Below are positions 20,098 to 30,757 of a stretch of DNA of 64,000 nucleotides, piece after piece. Source of the stretch: Hippophae tibetana (Eukaryota > Streptophyta > Magnoliopsida > Rosales > Elaeagnaceae). A program made the translations under genes and the position numbers. The notes below the pieces were generated by a model. The model ran no database searches and was not told the origin of the DNA. It saw nothing but the letters and a program-made list of their open reading frames with translations. The DNA is taken from contig CM072803.1 in the NCBI GenBank assembly GCA_037013495.1, positions 52,403,627-52,467,626 of the forward strand, given 5' to 3'. Within the stretch, counting starts at the first letter, position 1. Each line of letters starts with the position of its first letter.

Positions 20098-21999
20098 AAA
20101 AGCTAAAAATTAAACTATCCTAAATCACTTTCGTGGATTGAAACGGTTGCATTTAGCCTATGCAACAAGCCTTTAAACCCCTAGGTTGCCCTAGTGGACG
20201 AGTTTGAGTCTCGTGAGGGTTTTCAGTAATGATACCCATAAACATTGAACTAACCCTAAAAATCAAAAGAAACTATAAAAACAATCAAATCAAAATCTAC
20301 AATTACAACACAATCAAAAATTAATTTAAGAATAAAAGAAAACAACATATCACAAAAATATCTCATACTTTTTAATCTCCTTTAAGATCATAATTAAAAT
20401 CTCAAGCATAAGTTATTTTAATCTCTTTAAACAATCATGATTTTATTATAATTATTAGTCGAAAATCATTTTCATATTTCATTTCAAAAATGTATCAATT
20501 TAATTTTACCCAATTTCAGTGTCATGAATCAGAATTCGCTTCGACTCTATTCCTCACAAGTCAATACTCTCAAAGCACTGAATCCTATGGGTTCAAACAC
20601 TCATACTAATTTATATGCGAAAGAGTTGATGTATAGAAATGAACTAATATGTTCGCATATGTATAAAGAATAAAGGCTCAAAGTGTTATTTTAACATTGA
20701 TCTCATGAAAGGAATCAAATGTATAAATTATAAAGATATCATATATAAAAATTATTTTCATGCATAAATCAAACTCATTAAGAAAGAATTTCAAGATATA
20801 TGCTTTTTTTTTACAAATGAAGAAATTGCAATGACTCTTTAGGGAATTACTTCCTATATATTTCTTTTGTATTTAGCCTTTACTCACAACTTTGTTGGCA
20901 ATGTGGGTCATAGTATGTAGATGATACTATATTTTTTTATCTCTCTATATATTTTTTTTTTCAATATATGTATATTTTAGAGAGTCAACTCATGTACAGA
21001 TTGTACATTTTTTTGGATTTTGGTGAGTGGTTAATTTTGTGGCTTTTCTGTTTGATCTTGGTTTAGGTAACCCCAGATATGTCTTTTTGTTTTTGTAGCA
21101 GTCATGCATGAATGAGATATAAGCATATACTATCAATTTCTACTCAAATCGTTTAATTTAAACAAAAATAATAATAAAAAATATATGATACTCTATTATG
21201 ATGAGAAAAAATTCATACATTCAATGCTAATACCTATAGAGGTCATCTAAAAATTTGAATAAATAAGAAATGTGTTTGGAGTAGAAAAAAATATATATAT
21301 TTCACTCTGAATAAAAGAAATTAGGCTCAAATTATATCTCACAAGGGTAGTCTCCACTAAAAAAATTCGTAAACACCGATTTTGGGTTTAATATAATTTC
21401 CACATTTTATCAAGAAATACTAGTTATGACAAAAACTAACTAATTATCAAAAATAATTACAAAATATTTAATGATATGTTTTCAAAAATTAATCTAACAG
21501 TATCAAAGACTTAACTATTTACTTAAATTTGACTTAAAGAAATGATAAATTTAACTATCAAGAAATGTTTTTTTTTAAATTTTTTTTTATTATATTTTTT
21601 TTAAAGCATGGTAACTTTTCACCACCCCCAACCTAGAACTTACATTGTCCTCAATGTAACAACTGCAAATTAAAGATATAGAGAAAAGAGGAGAAAGATT
21701 ACCTATTTCTTGAGAATGTGTAAGTAGTAATGAAGAAATGCAGGTGCATCCATCATATTCATCATTAAAGTGTGTACAAACAGATCGCTGTGAACTTCTA
21801 ACATCTCAACAAATATTTTTAGTTTTAACAATTTTAAAAATTATTCACATATAAGTAAACTAAAATAAACAATAAAATTAAGTAAATAAAACAAATAACA
21901 AAAAATTTACCTAAAATGATGGGTTGCCTCCCATCCAGCGCTTAGTTTAACGTCTTAGCAAGACGTATCTTTTTGGTGCAAAGGGTTACTCAGCCAAAT
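20098..21999 (-). other. X 3' noncoding region
   Basis: About 1.9 kb collinear with the interiors of E1 and D. It holds a short lysine-rich frame on the minus strand at about 21000-21110 (starting MHDCYKNKKTYLGLPKPRSN) with counterparts in E1 and D, the ACATTG hairpin with G-tract (21621-21659), and the post-integrase hairpins GATGGG/CCCATC (21919-21936) and ACGTCTT/AAGACGT (21951-21967). No long ORF and no env-like gene. Confidence 0.75.
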
Positions 22000-23574
22000 T
22001 CAATCCATTTCAGCAATGTTGTTTGGTTCTTCTAAATAAGGCTTGACACTATGGCCATTGACTTTGAACGTTTTTTGTGTCTTGGAGTCCAATAGTTCTA
22101 CTACTCCATGTTCAAATACCTGAACTATTTTGAATGGTCCATCCCATCTTGATCTCAGCTTTCCTGGAAACAATCTCAAACGAGAGTTAAATAAAAGAAC
22201 TTTCATTCCAGGGTGAAGCGTCTTAGGAACTAGCCTCTTGTCATGATAGCGCTTAGTACGCTCCTTGTATAATTTGGCATTCTCATAGGCTTCATTCCTA
22301 ATTTCTTCCAAATCATGAAGCTGGAGTAATCGTTTTTCACCTGCTTTATCTAAATCCATGTTTAACTCTTTAATTGCCCAGTAAGCCTTGTGTTCAAGTT
22401 CAACTGGAAGGTGGCACGCTTTCCCAAAGATTAACCGGTAAGGGCTCATCCCAATAGGTGTTTTGTAAGCGGTGCGGTATGCCCATAAGGCATCATTTAA
22501 CTTAAATGCCCAATCCTTCCTTGAAGGACGCACAGTGCGTTCCAATATTCCCTTAATTTGCCTATTACTTACTTCCACTAAACCGGAAGTTTGAGGATGA
22601 TATGGAGTAGCTACTTTATGTGTGATGTTGTACTTGTTTAGTACTCCATCAAAGAGTTTGTTACAAAAATGGCTACCTCCATCACTTATTATAGCTCTAG
22701 GTGTTCCGAACCTACTGAATATTAAATCTTTCAAGAATTTCACAACAACATTAGCATCATTGGTTTTGGTGGGGATAGCTTCTACCCACTTGGACACATA
22801 ATCCACAGCAACCAAAATGTATTGAAAACCATTAGATGGGGGAAAAGGACCCATAAAGTCAATCCCCCATACATCAAAGAGTTCAATAACTAAATTAGAT
22901 GTCAAAGGCATTTCATCTCTTTTGCTTATGTTTCCTGTTCTTTGACATCTATCACATTGTGCACAAAACATATGAGCATCTTTAAAAAGAGTGGGCCAAA
23001 AGAATCCAGACTGCAATATCTTACGGGCTGCCTTTTCACCTCCAAAATGACCCCCACAATGAAGTTCATGACAAAAAGTTAGAATGCTCTTATGTTCTTC
23101 TTCAGGTACACATCTTCGGATGACTTGATCTTGACCAATCTTGTATAAATAAGGGTCATCCCAGAAATAGTCCTTAATAGTTTTAAAAAACCTTTTCTTG
23201 TCCTGATATGAAGTGTTAGGTCGCAAAACACCAGTGGCAAGATAGTTTACAATATCAGCATACCATGGGTTTGGACCTATGAAAAATAACTGTTCATCAG
23301 GAAAGGTTTCAACTATATCTTCATTACTCTCATCTTTAAGAGAATTGAAGTCAGAAATCAACCTAGAAAAATGGTCAGCTACTAAGTTTTCACTGCCTTT
23401 CTTATCCTTGATTTCTAGGTCAAATTCTTGTAAGAGTAAGACCCACCTGATTAATCTTGGCTTGGCATTTGGTTTACTTAATAGGTATCTTAAAGCAGCA
23501 TGATCAAAATGCACAATCACTTTAGATCCTACTAAATAAGACCGAAATTTTTCTAAAGAGAATACTATAGCCAA
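22000..23574 (-). CDS. X RNase H C-terminal part and integrase
   Basis: Open frame of 524 codons ending the pol gene. Residues 1-75 are the end of RNase H ([12 protein letters not shown], then LVADHFSRL). The integrase zinc-binding region has H169/H172/H176 and C207-C210 (CDRC). The core has D239 in GIDFMGP, D298 in ISDGGSHF and E334 in LVEVSN, a D-D-35-E arrangement. The C-terminal region contains [16 protein letters not shown] (about residues 471-486) and [11 protein letters not shown]. Integrase joins the cDNA ends to chromosomal DNA. The whole integrase is open, but a TAG at its upstream border separates it from the rest of RNase H and RT. The first ATG is not expected to be a true start, since this is an internal part of a polyprotein. 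Confidence 0.88.
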   Translation of the reverse strand: MAIVFSLEKFRSYLVGSKVIVHFDHAALRYLLSKPNAKPRLIRWVLLLQEFDLEIKDKKGSENLVADHFSRLISDFNSLKDESNEDIVETFPDEQLFFIGPNPWYADIVNYLATGVLRPNTSYQDKKRFFKTIKDYFWDDPYLYKIGQDQVIRRCVPEEEHKSILTFCHELHCGGHFGGEKAARKILQSGFFWPTLFKDAHMFCAQCDRCQRTGNISKRDEMPLTSNLVIELFDVWGIDFMGPFPPSNGFQYILVAVDYVSKWVEAIPTKTNDANVVVKFLKDLIFSRFGTPRAIISDGGSHFCNKLFDGVLNKYNITHKVATPYHPQTSGLVEVSNRQIKGILERTVRPSRKDWAFKLNDALWAYRTAYKTPIGMSPYRLIFGKACHLPVELEHKAYWAIKELNMDLDKAGEKRLLQLHDLEEIRNEAYENAKLYKERTKRYHDKRLVPKTLHPGMKVLLFNSRLRLFPGKLRSRWDGPFKIVQVFEHGVVELLDSKTQKTFKVNGHSVKPYLEEPNNIAEMD

Positions 23575-24209
23575 GAATTCCTTTTCAGTGGTGGTCTAAT
23601 TCATTTGGGCATCATTGAGTGTTTTGCTAGCATAGTAGATGACATGCAAACACTTATCCACTCTTTGTCCCAAGACTGCTCCTATTGCATAATCAGAAGC
23701 GTCACACATTATTTCAAAAGGTAAAGACCAGTTTGGTGCCATAATAACAGGGGTAGATGTTAGTTTATCTTTCAAGGTATTAAAGGAAGTAAGGTAGTCA
23801 TTGTTGAAATCAAAATCAACATCTTTGGATAGCAAGTTACATAATTTTAGAGAAATCTTTAATAAATCGTCTGTAAAATCCTGCATGTCTCAAGAAGCTT
23901 CTTATCCCCTTCACAGATGTAGGCGGAGGTAGTTTGGATATCAATTCAACTTTTTCCTTATCAACTTCAATACCCTTGTTTGAAATTATATGTCCTAAAA
24001 CTATCCCTTGTTGAACCATAAAATGACTTTTCTCTCAACTAAGGGTGAGATTGCATTCAATGCATCTTTCTAAAACCAAAGTCAATTTATGTAAGCAATC
24101 ATCAAATGAGTTCCCAAAGACAGAGAAATCGTCCATGAAAATCTCAATGAATTTTTCCACCATGTCCGAGAAAATAGATATCATGCATCTCTGAAAAGTG
24201 GCAGGGGCA
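23575..24209 (-). pseudogene. X RT C-terminal part and RNase H start, broken
   Basis: The minus strand gives, from right to left, the RT fragment after the Y insertion (FAPATFQRCM), then thumb/connection sequence beginning IVLGHIISNKGIEVDKEKVE (within 23837-24019) and the RNase H start [20 protein letters not shown] (23596-23886). Breaks seen: a TGA where Trp is expected near 24040, an apparent loss of about 11 bases near 23843 causing a frameshift between two overlapping frames, and a TAG at about 23596. Comparison with A's pol at 36764-36400 shows what is missing. Confidence 0.8.
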
Positions 24210-24309
24210 AAGCTAAGTTAATTAAAAAGTTAGGTTAATTAAGTTAAGTAAACTAAAAATCTAAGTTAATTAAGTTAATGAAAAATCTAAGTTAATTAAG
24301 TTAAATAAA

Positions 24310-25130
24310 AATTAAGAGAGAAATAAAAAATAATAATAAAATAAAATAATAAAAAAAATAAAAATAAAAATAAATTAAATTAAAATTGATATAAAATAAA
24401 ATAAAATAAAATAAAATAAAGTAAAATAAAATAAAATAAAATAAAATAAACAAAAATAAAATAAAAATAAAATAAAATAAAATTGAAAAAGGTAAAGGAA
24501 AATAAAATAAGAATAAAAATTGATTTTTTTTATTTTGTTTTTATTATTACTTTTATTAAAATAAAATTAAGATTTTAAATAAAAATTAAAATTAAATGAA
24601 AATTAAAAAGTAAGCTTTATTTATTTTTTTTTAATTTTTTTTACTATTCATGAACGGTAATTTTATTTTACTATTTACACTATATTAAAAATTTTTAAGT
24701 TTTTAATTTTTAAATTTTTTTTTACTATTTATGAACGGTAATTTTATTTTACTATTTACATTAGATTATTTATTTATTTTTATTTTAAAATTTTAAAATT
24801 TTAATTTTTTTTTACTATTCATGAACGGTAATTTTATTTTACTATTTACACTATATTAAAAAATTTTATGTTTTTAATTTTTAATTTTTTTTTTACTATT
24901 CATGAACGGTAATTTTATTTTACTATTTACATTAGAGTATTTATTTATTTTTATCTTAAAATTTTAAAATTTTAATTTTTTTTTTACTATTCATGAACGG
25001 TAATTTTATTTTACTATCTACGCTATAAATTTTATTTATTTATTTCTAACTTAAAATTTTAAGTTTTTTTGTTTTTTTTACTATTCATGAACGGTAAAAT
25101 TTTTTACTTCAAATTTCAAATTTCTAAATT
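24310..25130 (-). repeat. Y leader: AT-rich tract with six TTCATGAA palindromes
   Basis: TACTATTCATGAACGGTA or near copies start at 24642, 24723, 24823, 24894, 24985 and 25079, spaced 71-100 bp apart, with similar AT-rich filler. AAAATAAAATA-type simple repeats lie at about 24310-24500. Noncoding. Confidence 0.75.
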
Positions 25131-25310
25131 ATTTTACAATTAAAAAAAAATTAATTTTTAATTTTTTAATTTTTTTAATTTTTTTTTATTTCTTATGAAA
25201 TTTGAAATTTGATAATTATTTTTTCTATTAAAACAAAAAAAAATCACAATTATTTATAGCACAAAAATGTTTTTAAAATTTTGATAAATAATTTAAAAAC
25301 CGTTATTCCT

Positions 25311-25363
25311 TCCCCGGCAACGGCGCCAAAAACTTGATGACCAAATCCCCGGCAACGGCGCCA
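25311..25363 (-). other. Y doubled tRNA-Asp PBS
   Basis: Perfect 18-nt complements of the tRNA-Asp 3' end lie at 25311-25328 and 25346-25363. The 35-bp unit contains the first six bases of the LTR. The copy next to the LTR is in the normal PBS position. Confidence 0.9.
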
Positions 25364-25369
25364 AAAACT

Positions 25370-27473
25370 TGATGAACGAAAACCGGCACGCCGATCTTCG
25401 CAAATACTTTGGTTTTAATATTTATAAAACTCTCGCAAGTGCACGAATCATTTCGAAGAAAATGATAAGTATACTCCCAAGGTCGATCTAAGGAAGGAAT
25501 GTATGTGGTTTTTAATTTATTATTCAAACTTTTAAAAACGAAATTAAATCCTAAACATCCTGTCACGATAGTTTGGTTTTTGTGTTCCTAATCTAATGAC
25601 ATAAAATAAACATATATACAGATTAATTAAATATAATCTAATAACATAAAAATAAACATAGATACAAATTCAATAAATATTTATCTAAAAATAAATACAA
25701 ATACAGACTCAATAAATATTTATGCAAATTTTATCATTTATATTAGTGGAGTATTTATGGATATAATAACTAAATTAATTATGCTTGCTCATATTATTTA
25801 GGTTATTAAAGATATAAATTGATATTTTATTGATTCTCTATTTTTTATATAAATACCACCTTTTGTGGGGTTAGATATTCTTTGTTAACTAAAAAAATCA
25901 ATTAACACCTATGGGTGGGGTTGATAACTAATTTGGTTAATTAAATTATTTCCTTTTTCTAAGAGATTGAAAATGAACCATTTAAATGCCACCTTTGGTG
26001 GGGTTAGACAATTTAAACATTATTCAAGGTGTCCAAATTAAACATAAGAATTTAATTATCCGAGTACTAACTTTCAAGTTTTAAAACCACTATTGAAAAC
26101 ATGTTGTCAATACATTTTCACATAATAATTCTTATAAAAACTTTTGAAATAGAGTTTCACTCTAACTACCGGGCGATTGTACCAACAAATAAAAGAGCAC
26201 TACTCTAAATTAGACCGGATAACTAAACCTTAAAATCTAATTTTCAGGTTTAAGTTTGTAATGAAAAATAATATATTTCTCTCTAACATTCTTAATATAA
26301 AATCTTGAATAAAAACAAAATCAATTCATTTTAAAGATTTTTACCTATTTAATATTTCGCAAGCATAACAATGTCATTATTACATCATGTTTACTAAACA
26401 GCCAGCATAGTTAAATTTAACCACAGACAAATTAAATATAACATGTAAGAATAAAGCATAAAAATAACTGTAAAGAAAATAAAATCCTTACAGAACTTCG
26501 ACGCTATTCCCGTTGCTAGAAAACCTTCAAGCGGAATTTGCACTCCCATTTATTGAATCAAAAACTAAATTATTACAAAAACATTACAAGTTCCTCTCAA
26601 AAAGAGAAGAACACTAAAACTAAGAGAATTGAACTAAAAACTAAGAAGGAAACTAAGAAAAACTTAGAAACTAAGAAAGAAACTAAGGAAAACTCAAAAA
26701 ACTAAGAAATGAGAGAAAGAAAGAAGAGAGAAGTGTGGTTTGAAGGTGTTTTTAGGTGTGTTTTGAAGTGAAGGGAAGGGGGGTATTTATAGGTGAGGAT
26801 GGAGAGAAAAAGTAGAGAAAAAAATGTTAAAAAAATGTAAAAACGCGGATTATTGATTGCTGACGTCATTTGATGACGGGGGGCGGCTGCACAGTACCGG
26901 GTATGAACAGTACCGCGGCTGCACAGTACCGGGTATGAACAGTAACGCGGCTGCACAGTACCGGGGTATGAACAGTACCGCGTCTGCACAGTACCGGGGA
27001 TGAACAGTGCCGAGTCTGCACAGTACCGCGGATGAACAGTGCGCGCGGATGAACAGTGCGCACGGATGAACAGTACGCGCGGATGAACAGTACGCGCGGA
27101 TGAACAGTGCCGTGCGCTGGTGCTTGGGGCGGAGCTGGGCGCTGGGGCGCGGCGGCCGGGCGGCGCGGCGGCGCGATTTTCGTCTTTTTGACATTTTTTA
27201 CCTTTTTGACCCATTTTGTCCAATTTTTCCATGTTTGTTGACCTTTTCCCACTTATTTATTAATATATTTGTGATGTATTGCTTCAAGTATTCCTGTTTG
27301 AGTCTTTAAATTGCGTTTTTAAGCCAAAATACCTGAAAAACAATAAAAATACCCGTGATTCCGAAAAAGACAAATTTATATAAATATATGATAAAACATA
27401 TAAATATATGTATTTTTAATCAATTAATGTGCATAAAATCATGGTTATTTTAGTGCTTTTTGAGCACTCATCA
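25370..27473 (-). repeat. Y 5' LTR with expanded minisatellite
   Basis: A 2104-bp LTR. TATTTATA (TATA box in the sense direction) is at 26784-26791, one intact TGACGTCA at 26861-26868, and the second C-box is degraded to TGACGGGG. The G-box is absent, and where the GC block lies in other copies there is a 14-unit, 16-17 bp minisatellite (26887-27115). Confidence 0.88.
26887..27115 (-). repeat. 14-unit 16-17 bp minisatellite in the Y LTR
   Basis: The core ACAGT recurs at 26891, 26907, 26923, 26939, 26955, 26972, 26988, 27004, 27020, 27036, 27053, 27070, 27087 and 27104. In the sense direction the unit is close to TACTGTTCATCCGCGCG. Units in the left part alternate between two subtypes (32-bp dimers); those in the right part are 17-bp monomers. 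Confidence 0.9.
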
Positions 27474-28083
27474 CATTGCATAACCCAAATGGCATTCTGT
27501 GAAAAGCAAATGTCCCAAAAGGACATGTAAATGTGGTCTTTTCCTGATCTTCTGGTGCTATAGGTACTTGATAATATCCGGATAATCCATCCAAAAAACA
27601 GTAAAATTCGTGCCCAGCTAATCTTTCCAACATTTGATCAATGAATGGAAGAGGAAAGTGATCCTTTTTCGTATATAAATTTAGTTTCCTAAAATCTATA
27701 CACATTCTCCATCTAGTGATTATTCTAGTGGGCACTAATTCACTTTTGTCATTTTTAACAACTGTTATCCCAGATTTCTTTGGTACCACATGCACTGGAC
27801 TAACCCACTTACTATCCGCAATAGGATAGATAATCCCTTCTTCTAATAATTTAAGAATTTCTTTTTTAACTACCTCTTGCATGTTTGGGTTTAGTCTTCT
27901 TTGGGCCTCTCGTACAGGTTTAGCACCATCCTCCAAGTTGATCTTGTGCATACACATTGTTGGACTAATGCCTCTTATATCCCCTATACTCCAACCTATA
28001 GATTTCTTAAACTGTTTAAGCACTTTGATGAGTTCCTTTTCTTGTGGTTTGGTCAAGGTTGAAGAAATTATCACTGGATAAGT
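27474..28083 (-). pseudogene. X reverse transcriptase, N-terminal half
   Basis: RT copies the element RNA into DNA. The frame (27445-28074 as an open stretch) shows RRLNPNMQEVVKKEI, WVSPVHVVPKKSG, MCIDFRKLN, the first catalytic Asp in YCFLDG, and MPFGLCN, where it is cut by Y. The active-site half with the FMDD-type motif lies beyond Y, at 24100-24209. A TAA at about 28081 separates it from the protease frame. The last few residues of the open frame come from Y's LTR. Confidence 0.88.
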
Positions 28084-28809
28084 TTATCCTTCTCCCAAAA
28101 ACACATATTTTAAGTGCTCAGGTAAGTCTTTGAGTTCAAGTTCAGGTGGATTGGCCTCTTTACTAGATGAAGAACTGGGTAGATTTAAAAGTGTACTAGA
28201 TTTTGTCATCACTTCATCATTATCTAGTTGTTTAAGGTACCCATTAATTTCCTCATCTAAATCTTCTTCAACCTTTTCAAGTGTAAGAACGGTTTCAAGC
28301 TTGTCTTCTATTCTGGTTTGTAAAAAGGTGCTTTGGACAAGATTATCCAAAGGATCAACTTCGAATATTTCATCGATGGCAGAAATAGAAGGAAAAGGTG
28401 AAGAATCAAAAACTTTAAAATGAACAGTCTCTCCTAAGACTGTCATTGTCAAATTTCCATCTTGGACATCAATAATAGTTTTAGTAGTTGCCATAAATGG
28501 TCTACCAAGCAATATTGTGTGCTCTCTGTCCAATGCTGGATTTTCTTGCATATCCAGAACCACAAAGTCAACAGGTATTATCAGTTTGTCTACCTGTACC
28601 AAAACATCCTCAACTATTCCCTCTGGATATTTAAGAGATCTGTCTGCAAGTTGAAGGGACATAGTTGTGGGTTTTAAATCCCCTAGATTGAGCTGTAAGA
28701 ATATAGAGTAGGGCATCAAATTTATACTAGCACCTAAATCAAGCATTGCTTTAGCAACCTTCCTATCCCCCATAGTTATGTTTATAATAAAACTTCCAGG
28801 GTCTTTCAA
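28084..28809 (-). CDS. X aspartic protease
   Basis: 241 codons open. The catalytic motif DLGASINLMP starts at residue 24, followed by ADRSLKYPEGIVEDVLV and TILLGRPFMATTKTIIDVQ. The C-terminal part is an acidic linker to RT. It cleaves the Gag-Pol polyprotein. It should be continuous with gag2, but a TGA (28863-28865) and an apparent one-base loss in a C-run near 28820 separate them. Confidence 0.85.
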   Translation of the reverse strand: MKDPGSFIINITMGDRKVAKAMLDLGASINLMPYSIFLQLNLGDLKPTTMSLQLADRSLKYPEGIVEDVLVQVDKLIIPVDFVVLDMQENPALDREHTILLGRPFMATTKTIIDVQDGNLTMTVLGETVHFKVFDSSPFPSISAIDEIFEVDPLDNLVQSTFLQTRIEDKLETVLTLEKVEEDLDEEINGYLKQLDNDEVMTKSSTLLNLPSSSSSKEANPPELELKDLPEHLKYVFLGEG

Positions 28810-28862
28810 CTTAGGGGCAGTTTGTGCTGAAGTACAGCGCTAGAAATTTCTGATACTACTAC

Positions 28863-30404
28863 TCATTCATTCAGTTCATCCCTCCTTTTCTTAGTGTTCA
28901 ACTCTTTGAAAAACTTGGCATATGAGGGCACATTCATGATCACTTCTAATAATGGTAAATTGATATTTACTTTAGAGAGCATATTTAAAAGATCATTGAA
29001 TTGCTTATCTTGTTTGGATTCTTTTAACCGGTGGGGAAAAGGTACTTGCATCTGGTGTGGTTCTGTTTTCTTTTGAATTTTGGGAGTGTGAGATGACCCC
29101 CCAATGAGTTTTTCAAAAAGCTTGTTAAGTTTAACACTTGTTTCTCCTTTTTGCGAGATTAGAATATCGCCTTCTTTGTTACCTGAACTACAAGGTAGAT
29201 TGTTAGAGATTTCAGGTAAACTGGTATTGACTACCTTACCACTTCGAAGGGTTCTTACATCCTTTGCTTGTTCTGGTTGACTAGGCAAGTTTCCTGGTTC
29301 TTTCTTTTGCATTTGTTCAGCCAGTTGCCCAACTTTAGATTCAATCCTTTTAACCGAAGCCTCCATGGTGTTCAACCTTTGATTAGTCATCAATTGGTTG
29401 TCACGACTAACTTGAATAAAAACATTCAAGCTATCTTCTAAGATTGGCTTAAAAGATTGGCTTGGTGGGTAAGGGTGGTTGTTATCCGACCTTAGTGTTG
29501 GATATTGGGTGTAGGCTGGGTGATTATAGGTGTTTGGATGGTACCTTTGAAAAGATTGGACTTCCTCTATGGCATCGACACTAGAATCACAAGTATTTGA
29601 ACAATTATGAGTACCATGCCCAATTGAACAACACACTTCACATACATCTTGATTTGACATTTGGTGGGTAGTGAGGAATTGCACTTGTTTAGTCAATTCC
29701 GCAAGTTGCAAGGTTATCTCATTATCAGAGCCAACTTCATTGACCCTTGCTTTCGTTCTACCACCTCTTTGTTGGGAATTAGAACCCAATAGCTCATAAA
29801 GATTATAGGTTTCCTCTGCGGTCTTTTCTCCTACAGCACCTCCAGCAGCATTATCAACCATGTATTGACTCTGTAGTGTCAATCCATCATAAAAGAATTG
29901 GTTTTGCAGCTGTAATGGAAAGCTATGATTTTGACATTGAATGAAAAGGAGTTTGAATCGTTCCCAAGCTTCATGAAAGGGCTCTTCATACATTTGAGAA
30001 AATGTTGCTATCTTTGTTCTTAGTTCAACAGTCTTTTGATGGGAATAGAACCTACCCATAAAAATTTCATAGACTGCCTCCCAAGTTTTAAGGGAACCTG
30101 ACTGTAGAGTAATGAACCATGACCAAGCTTTATCTTTGAGAGTGTAAGGAAAAAATCTCATCCTAAGTTGATCTTCATTAATTGCATGTAGTGGAAAGGT
30201 TTGGACAGTAGCATAGAATTCTCGAATGAAATGCAAAGGGTCTTCATTAGGGATACCGTAAAAGGAAGGCAACAAAGAATAATGAATCTTTTTCAATTCA
30301 TAATTCCTTGCAGCCTCTTGTAATTGGATGCCGGAAGTTACATTGCCAATGATTGGCATTGTATAGTCTTTCATCTTTTTCCGCCTATCTTCAGCATCTC
30401 CCAT
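28863..30404 (-). CDS. X gag2 (Gag domain of gag-pol)
   Basis: 513 codons. The Athila-type capsid region occupies about residues 25-210 (SLLPSFYGIPNEDPLHF, TLKDKAWSWF, EPFHEAWERFKLLF, QFFYDGLTLQ, DNAAGG). An intact CX2CX4HX4C zinc knuckle lies at C255-C258-H263-C268. A coiled-coil-like segment containing NQRLNTMEASVKRIESKV follows, then a linker with TLRSGK typical of the Gag-to-protease junction. It ends in TGA just before the protease. Unlike gag1 it continues toward pol. Gag forms the virus-like particle and binds RNA in the cytoplasm. Confidence 0.85.
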   Translation of the reverse strand: MGDAEDRRKKMKDYTMPIIGNVTSGIQLQEAARNYELKKIHYSLLPSFYGIPNEDPLHFIREFYATVQTFPLHAINEDQLRMRFFPYTLKDKAWSWFITLQSGSLKTWEAVYEIFMGRFYSHQKTVELRTKIATFSQMYEEPFHEAWERFKLLFIQCQNHSFPLQLQNQFFYDGLTLQSQYMVDNAAGGAVGEKTAEETYNLYELLGSNSQQRGGRTKARVNEVGSDNEITLQLAELTKQVQFLTTHQMSNQDVCEVCCSIGHGTHNCSNTCDSSVDAIEEVQSFQRYHPNTYNHPAYTQYPTLRSDNNHPYPPSQSFKPILEDSLNVFIQVSRDNQLMTNQRLNTMEASVKRIESKVGQLAEQMQKKEPGNLPSQPEQAKDVRTLRSGKVVNTSLPEISNNLPCSSGNKEGDILISQKGETSVKLNKLFEKLIGGSSHTPKIQKKTEPHQMQVPFPHRLKESKQDKQFNDLLNMLSKVNINLPLLEVIMNVPSYAKFFKELNTKKRRDELNE

Positions 30405-30757
30405 GGTTGTTTGTAGTTGAAAATGATCCTCCTCCTATTGTGTATCAATATTTTGCTCTTAAAAAACAATAGTAGATATCTCTAAGAAATATTTATAACT
30501 TGATAAAACGTAAAAGCAAAAAGGTGCAAGGAACCTAATTTTTTTTTTAAATTTTAACGAATGGACACAATTTTTGAAACAAACGAATTTATTTCATTTG
30601 AATTTTATTACAGGCAAACTAAAACAAAGGAAAATACAATAATGGGTGACCTCCCATGCAGGACTAAAATTTATCGTCTTCTAGTAAGACGTTGCTTGGA
30701 GATTGCAGAATGAAAAACTCAATGTCTCCTCTTCATTGAATTCATTTGACTATCAAA
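30405..30757 (-). other. Spacer between gag1 and gag2 with hairpin block
   Basis: 353 bp noncoding. At 30642-30741 it contains a copy of the block otherwise found after integrase: GGGTGACCTCCCA, CGTCTT/AAGACG (30675-30691) and ACTCAATG with CATTGA. The rest is AT-rich. A role in re-initiation or internal entry for gag2 translation is speculative. Confidence 0.65.

Larger units (their letters stand above)
24210..27473 (-). mobile_element. Y: truncated relative of X nested in X's RT (leader, PBS and 5' LTR only)
   Basis: The right edge is an intact LTR end (CACTCATCA, 27473), followed by CATTG and the RT sequence. The left edge is not an LTR: RT sequence (GGCAGGGGCA) passes at 24209/24210 straight into leader repeats. 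What remains is about 1.16 kb of leader with palindromic repeats, a doubled PBS and a 2104-bp LTR. The simplest reading is a full insertion followed by a deletion that removed its 3' LTR and interior up to the insertion site, leaving only CA of the left TSD. Confidence 0.85.

Noticed and set aside
26702..27252. Frames of 114-176 codons rich in Arg, Ala and Pro in the Y LTR
   Set aside because: They come from the GC-rich minisatellite lacking stops in several frames at once; similar frames occur in every LTR GC block (1741, 7290, 19391, 34320, 44031, 49443).
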